Shown: positions 17,625 to 20,248 of the stretch, in pieces
Position numbering within the stretch: the stretch's first letter is position 1
How the letters are laid out: each line of letters starts with the position of its first letter
Source: Sphacelaria rigidula
Lineage: Eukaryota; Phaeophyceae; Sphacelariales
Direction: 5' to 3'
Assembly (NCBI GenBank): GCA_964200075.2
Contig: CAXNAA020000553.1
Span: 1 to 20,248, forward strand
Length of the DNA stretch: 20,248 bases
Translations under genes and position numbers: made by a program
Notes under the pieces: model-generated
Told to the model about the DNA's origin: nothing
What the model saw: only the letters and a program-made list of their open reading frames with translations
Database searches by the model: none

Positions 17625-19060
17625 CCGAGGTCATCGGGACAGGGCGGGCAAGGAGCAGAGAAGCAAATATATTAACCTCGCAAAACCCGCCAGACTTTTC
17701 GGTTTTTGTTAGTGTTGACCAATTTATTTCAACAATATCAACAACAAATAAAAAACATGATGACAGTTTTCGAAAAAATGCGCTCCGTGAGGGGGCGGGG
17801 GGGGAGGTGCTCCGTGTCCGAAAAGTTTCTCTTGGACAGACCCTTGACATGTCCTGTTCAATCTCTGCATCAAATATGAGCGTCCAACTCTCGAAATTGA
17901 GGTGGGGTGGAGCCTTCAAACTACAAGTTCAGGATCTAGGCTGGACCTGCTCGTATACACACGACATATATTGCGCAGTAAAGCTTGAGCTGTGTGTAAA
18001 CGCGACTCGGGGCCGAGTATGGAAAATGGAAAGCGCGTGCTCATCTTGCACACAGCGTGTACCTCTCGTGTGAAGTGTGAAGTGGTGGGGAAATACAGTA
18101 TCGAGCATCACTCTGTGCGCTGCGGTGTTCAGAGTTGTGCCGGAGCTGTTGGAGAATATATCTGTGGATATGGAGGTGAAGGCTGACATGACCGTGGTTT
18201 CATGATTCATCGAGTCTGCCAGCTCCACCGTATGTCTTTCTTCGGGGATGATAAACAACGGAACACTAAATCAGGCAGAACACTGGGAGGTACTCATACA
18301 GTTGTTTCGTACAACGCAGTACATTACAGTGTTCAATTCTCCAGGTGTGCTCACTCTTTCACTTGTTCTCTCTTGGGTATCCAGTCGCCTCTCGCCTCTG
18401 GTCTATCGAAATTCTGCCCCGTCCATGAGGCTCGTGCTAGAAGCAATTCTCGCAACCTCATCCCTGGTGCATCGCTGCACGCTGGTTGCTACGGACCGCA
18501 GGAGAGGTAGGTCAGTGACATCGGTGCCAGCACGTGCGTCATCGTCATGTGTCGCCTGCTCCCGCAGCCGTTTCATGAATCCAACAAATGGAACGAAGAT
18601 AATGAGGACAGAGCTCCTACTACTGTAGTGCCCACACTCGTAGTGTACGCACTGGCGAGGGCACATGTGTTGTGCCTACCCATTTACGCACTCACTTACT
18701 GTCGATCCTACTGGAAATGTATCTTCTTATCGTCGCCGAGGTGGTCATGTTGGAACGGTCGTGGTCCGTGTGGGATACCGCGGATGACTCCCTTGAACCC
18801 TGCTGGTTCGATTTGTTTGCCCCAACCTGGAGGCACCCGCTTTGTGTCGTCTTCCGCGATCACACAGCACCCGACTACAACTGAAGCACCACAGAAGACA
18901 TGATGAACGGCTGCACAACCATCGCGCGATTTTTTCAACTCTGTATAGACGTACATTACGAGTACTGTGTATAGCACCTCGGATCGGTCTCGTCGTGGAC
19001 TTCGTGGGCGTACGTCCTGTACCGTCTGCACTCCTTGTCGCCGATGCCCTCTTCAGAATA
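17625..19060. other. Unassigned region with overlapping open frames
   Basis: Open frames occur on both strands (18248-18628 plus, 18672-18884 plus, 17929-18258 minus, 18403-18666 minus, 18708-19031 minus). The two minus frames 18403-18666 and 17929-18258 are in the same phase and are separated by only two stops over 145 bp, as in a decayed gene. Plus-strand frames include hydrophobic stretches that could span a membrane. I recognise no domain, so no gene is assigned. Confidence 0.35.
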
Positions 19061-19780
19061 CTAACACGTGCCATTAAGGATGACCAACAACACAATCTTG
19101 TACCAGTCTCGGTGCTGCGGGCAGCACCTCAAACATCGTGCTTTTCGCCTCGCCTGGCACAAGCTGCTCCGAGGAGAGAGAGGACGACGAGAAAGGGACC
19201 CGGAGGGCACAGAACAACGCCCCGCTTCACCTCCTCCGTGAAGAATATTCGCGGAACGATCCTGTGGCTTTTCGAACCCGATGACAGCGTGGCCGTTGCG
19301 GGCTTTCCCGAACCGTTGTAGTTCAAACAAACGGGGTGTACACTCGTATGAATAGAACCAACCGGTGTGCCTCTGTCTGCTGACCATCACAGCTATTACA
19401 ATAAGCGTGTCAAGCTTGTCATGAGAGCATACTTGGAAACTTCCAGGGTACGGTAGACGGACCCGATGGCACAGGCGAAATTTCCCCGCTCTGGATCGCG
19501 GATTTGAAGGCTGCGAGAGCGAGAAGCGCAACAGGCAACGAAGGTGACTCCCAGCTGCTGCTACTCTTGTTTCTTCTTTCCGGACCGCTGCTGCTGCGCC
19601 TATAGCATCGCGCCCAACGCCCATTCCCTGTTTTGTTTTCAGCAGCGACGACCGAGAACCTTCATCACTTGACAAAGCAACTTGCCTGGCGCCCACTTGC
19701 TCTGTCAAAGCAACCGCCGATTGAATAGTACGAGCTGGGCCAGCTGACCGTGACTTTTGAACGAAAAGTGGAGATACCAT
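19061..19780 (-). CDS. 239-residue reading frame of unknown function
   Basis: This is one of the longest ATG-started frames in the window. It is rich in Arg, Ser and Ala with several Cys, and has one hydrophobic stretch (LDTLIVIAVMV). I see no recognised domain, signal peptide or clear membrane topology. A TATA-like AATAATATAG lies about 70-75 bp upstream of the ATG on the minus strand. The opposite strand is also open over part of the span (to 19321), but without an ATG start. A lone gene or a first exon is possible; a chance open frame of this length is unlikely but not excluded. Confidence 0.3.
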   Translation of the reverse strand: MVSPLFVQKSRSAGPARTIQSAVALTEQVGARQVALSSDEGSRSSLLKTKQGMGVGRDAIGAAAAVRKEETRVAAAGSHLRCLLRFSLSQPSNPRSRAGKFRLCHRVRLPYPGSFQVCSHDKLDTLIVIAVMVSRQRHTGWFYSYECTPRLFELQRFGKARNGHAVIGFEKPQDRSANILHGGGEAGRCSVPSGSLSRRPLSPRSSLCQARRKARCLRCCPQHRDWYKIVLLVILNGTC

Positions 19781-20248
19781 TATTGATCATTCAAAAGAGT
19801 TCAGCGCTGAAATTTGACACGACACTTTATCAACCCGCGCAACCCTATATTATTAAAAGTGGTGCAGAGGAAAAAACAAACAAACAGGAAGTTAAAGCGA
19901 GTTGAAGCTCCAGCAAAAACAGGGAAAAACGACGACAACGCTCCAACACATACGGGCACTCGCGTCGACGACATCCTGGTGAAGCTTCGGCCAAAAATGC
20001 CTCAAATCGGGCTTTGCGTCGTACTTTTCGTGTGACACGGCCGCGCCCGCTTAGTCAAGTGATACAGGAGACGCCAACTATGGAGGTCATGAGTTCGAAT
20101 CCCGACAGATTCTTCTTTTTTTTCCGTCCGTCGTTAAGGTCATGTATCATGCAGTACATTTTTTTTCATTTTTTTCTTCATTCAGCGGCGGTGCCGTGTG
20201 TTACCAGGTTGGTCTGCACTTCACAGCGATATGCTCAAGTCGCGCTGA
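19781..20248. other. Window end, no gene assigned
   Basis: A plus-strand lysine-rich frame covers 19814-20035 but opens at a non-ATG codon. Beyond it are the Pol III-like motif (20051-20123) and T-rich runs near 20158-20178. Nothing else is recognised. Confidence 0.4.
20051..20123 (+). ncRNA. Pol III-like motif: B box followed by T8
   Basis: A near-consensus B box GAGTTCGAATCCC (20091-20103) is preceded by a weak A-box-like TTAGTCAAGTG (20051-20061) and followed by eight T residues (20116-20123). No convincing cloverleaf pairs, so it is better read as a tRNA-derived SINE head or tRNA relic than a tRNA gene. Confidence 0.35.

Noticed and set aside
18248-19321. Plus-strand membrane protein gene
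   Set aside because: Hydrophobic stretches lie in three different frames, the 18842-19321 frame has no ATG, and the opposite strand is equally open.

Overview
This window looks like a gene-poor, repeat-rich stretch of a nuclear eukaryotic genome. The evidence is a decayed APE-type non-LTR retrotransposon (LINE) present twice, two long tandem arrays, fold-back and terminal-inverted-repeat DNA elements with target-site duplications, and no operon-like run of genes. No host gene could be recognised. The LINE resembles elements I associate with marine invertebrates and algae, but I could not run a search, so the organism is left open.

Layout. 1-873 (-): 5' part of LINE copy A, cut by the window edge. 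874-1763: unassigned, with one 53-codon minus-strand reading frame that looks coding. 1764-3833: a 2.07-kb element with about 66-bp terminal inverted repeats between CAG direct repeats, containing two inverted, coding-like blocks. 3838-6260: about 38 copies of a 63-bp repeat, ending in a purine-rich tract (6262-6400). 6500-11356 (-): LINE copy B, near full length, with endonuclease, reverse transcriptase and C-terminal zinc-knuckle regions, broken by stops and frameshifts. 11357-13900: unassigned. 13915-14640: a second, diverged array related to the first. 14640-20248: unassigned, with a few reading frames without recognisable domains, a second copy of a 92-bp motif, and a Pol III-like motif near the end.

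The clearest biology is nesting. LINE copy B carries two other insertions. One is a 169-bp hairpin element (8029-8197) with an 8-bp imperfect duplication, placed inside the reverse transcriptase. The other is a 493-bp element (9891-10383) with a perfect 9-bp duplication, placed inside the endonuclease. In both cases taking away the insertion plus one duplication rejoins the LINE reading frame exactly, which fixes the boundaries. The 493-bp element is the best candidate for something undescribed: each end is an imperfect palindrome built on a tRNA-like A box, and two tRNA-like modules (A box, 32-33 nt gap, B box or B-like sequence) face each other across its core.

Nothing here works together as a pathway. 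The region reads as a stack of mobile elements and satellites of different ages.
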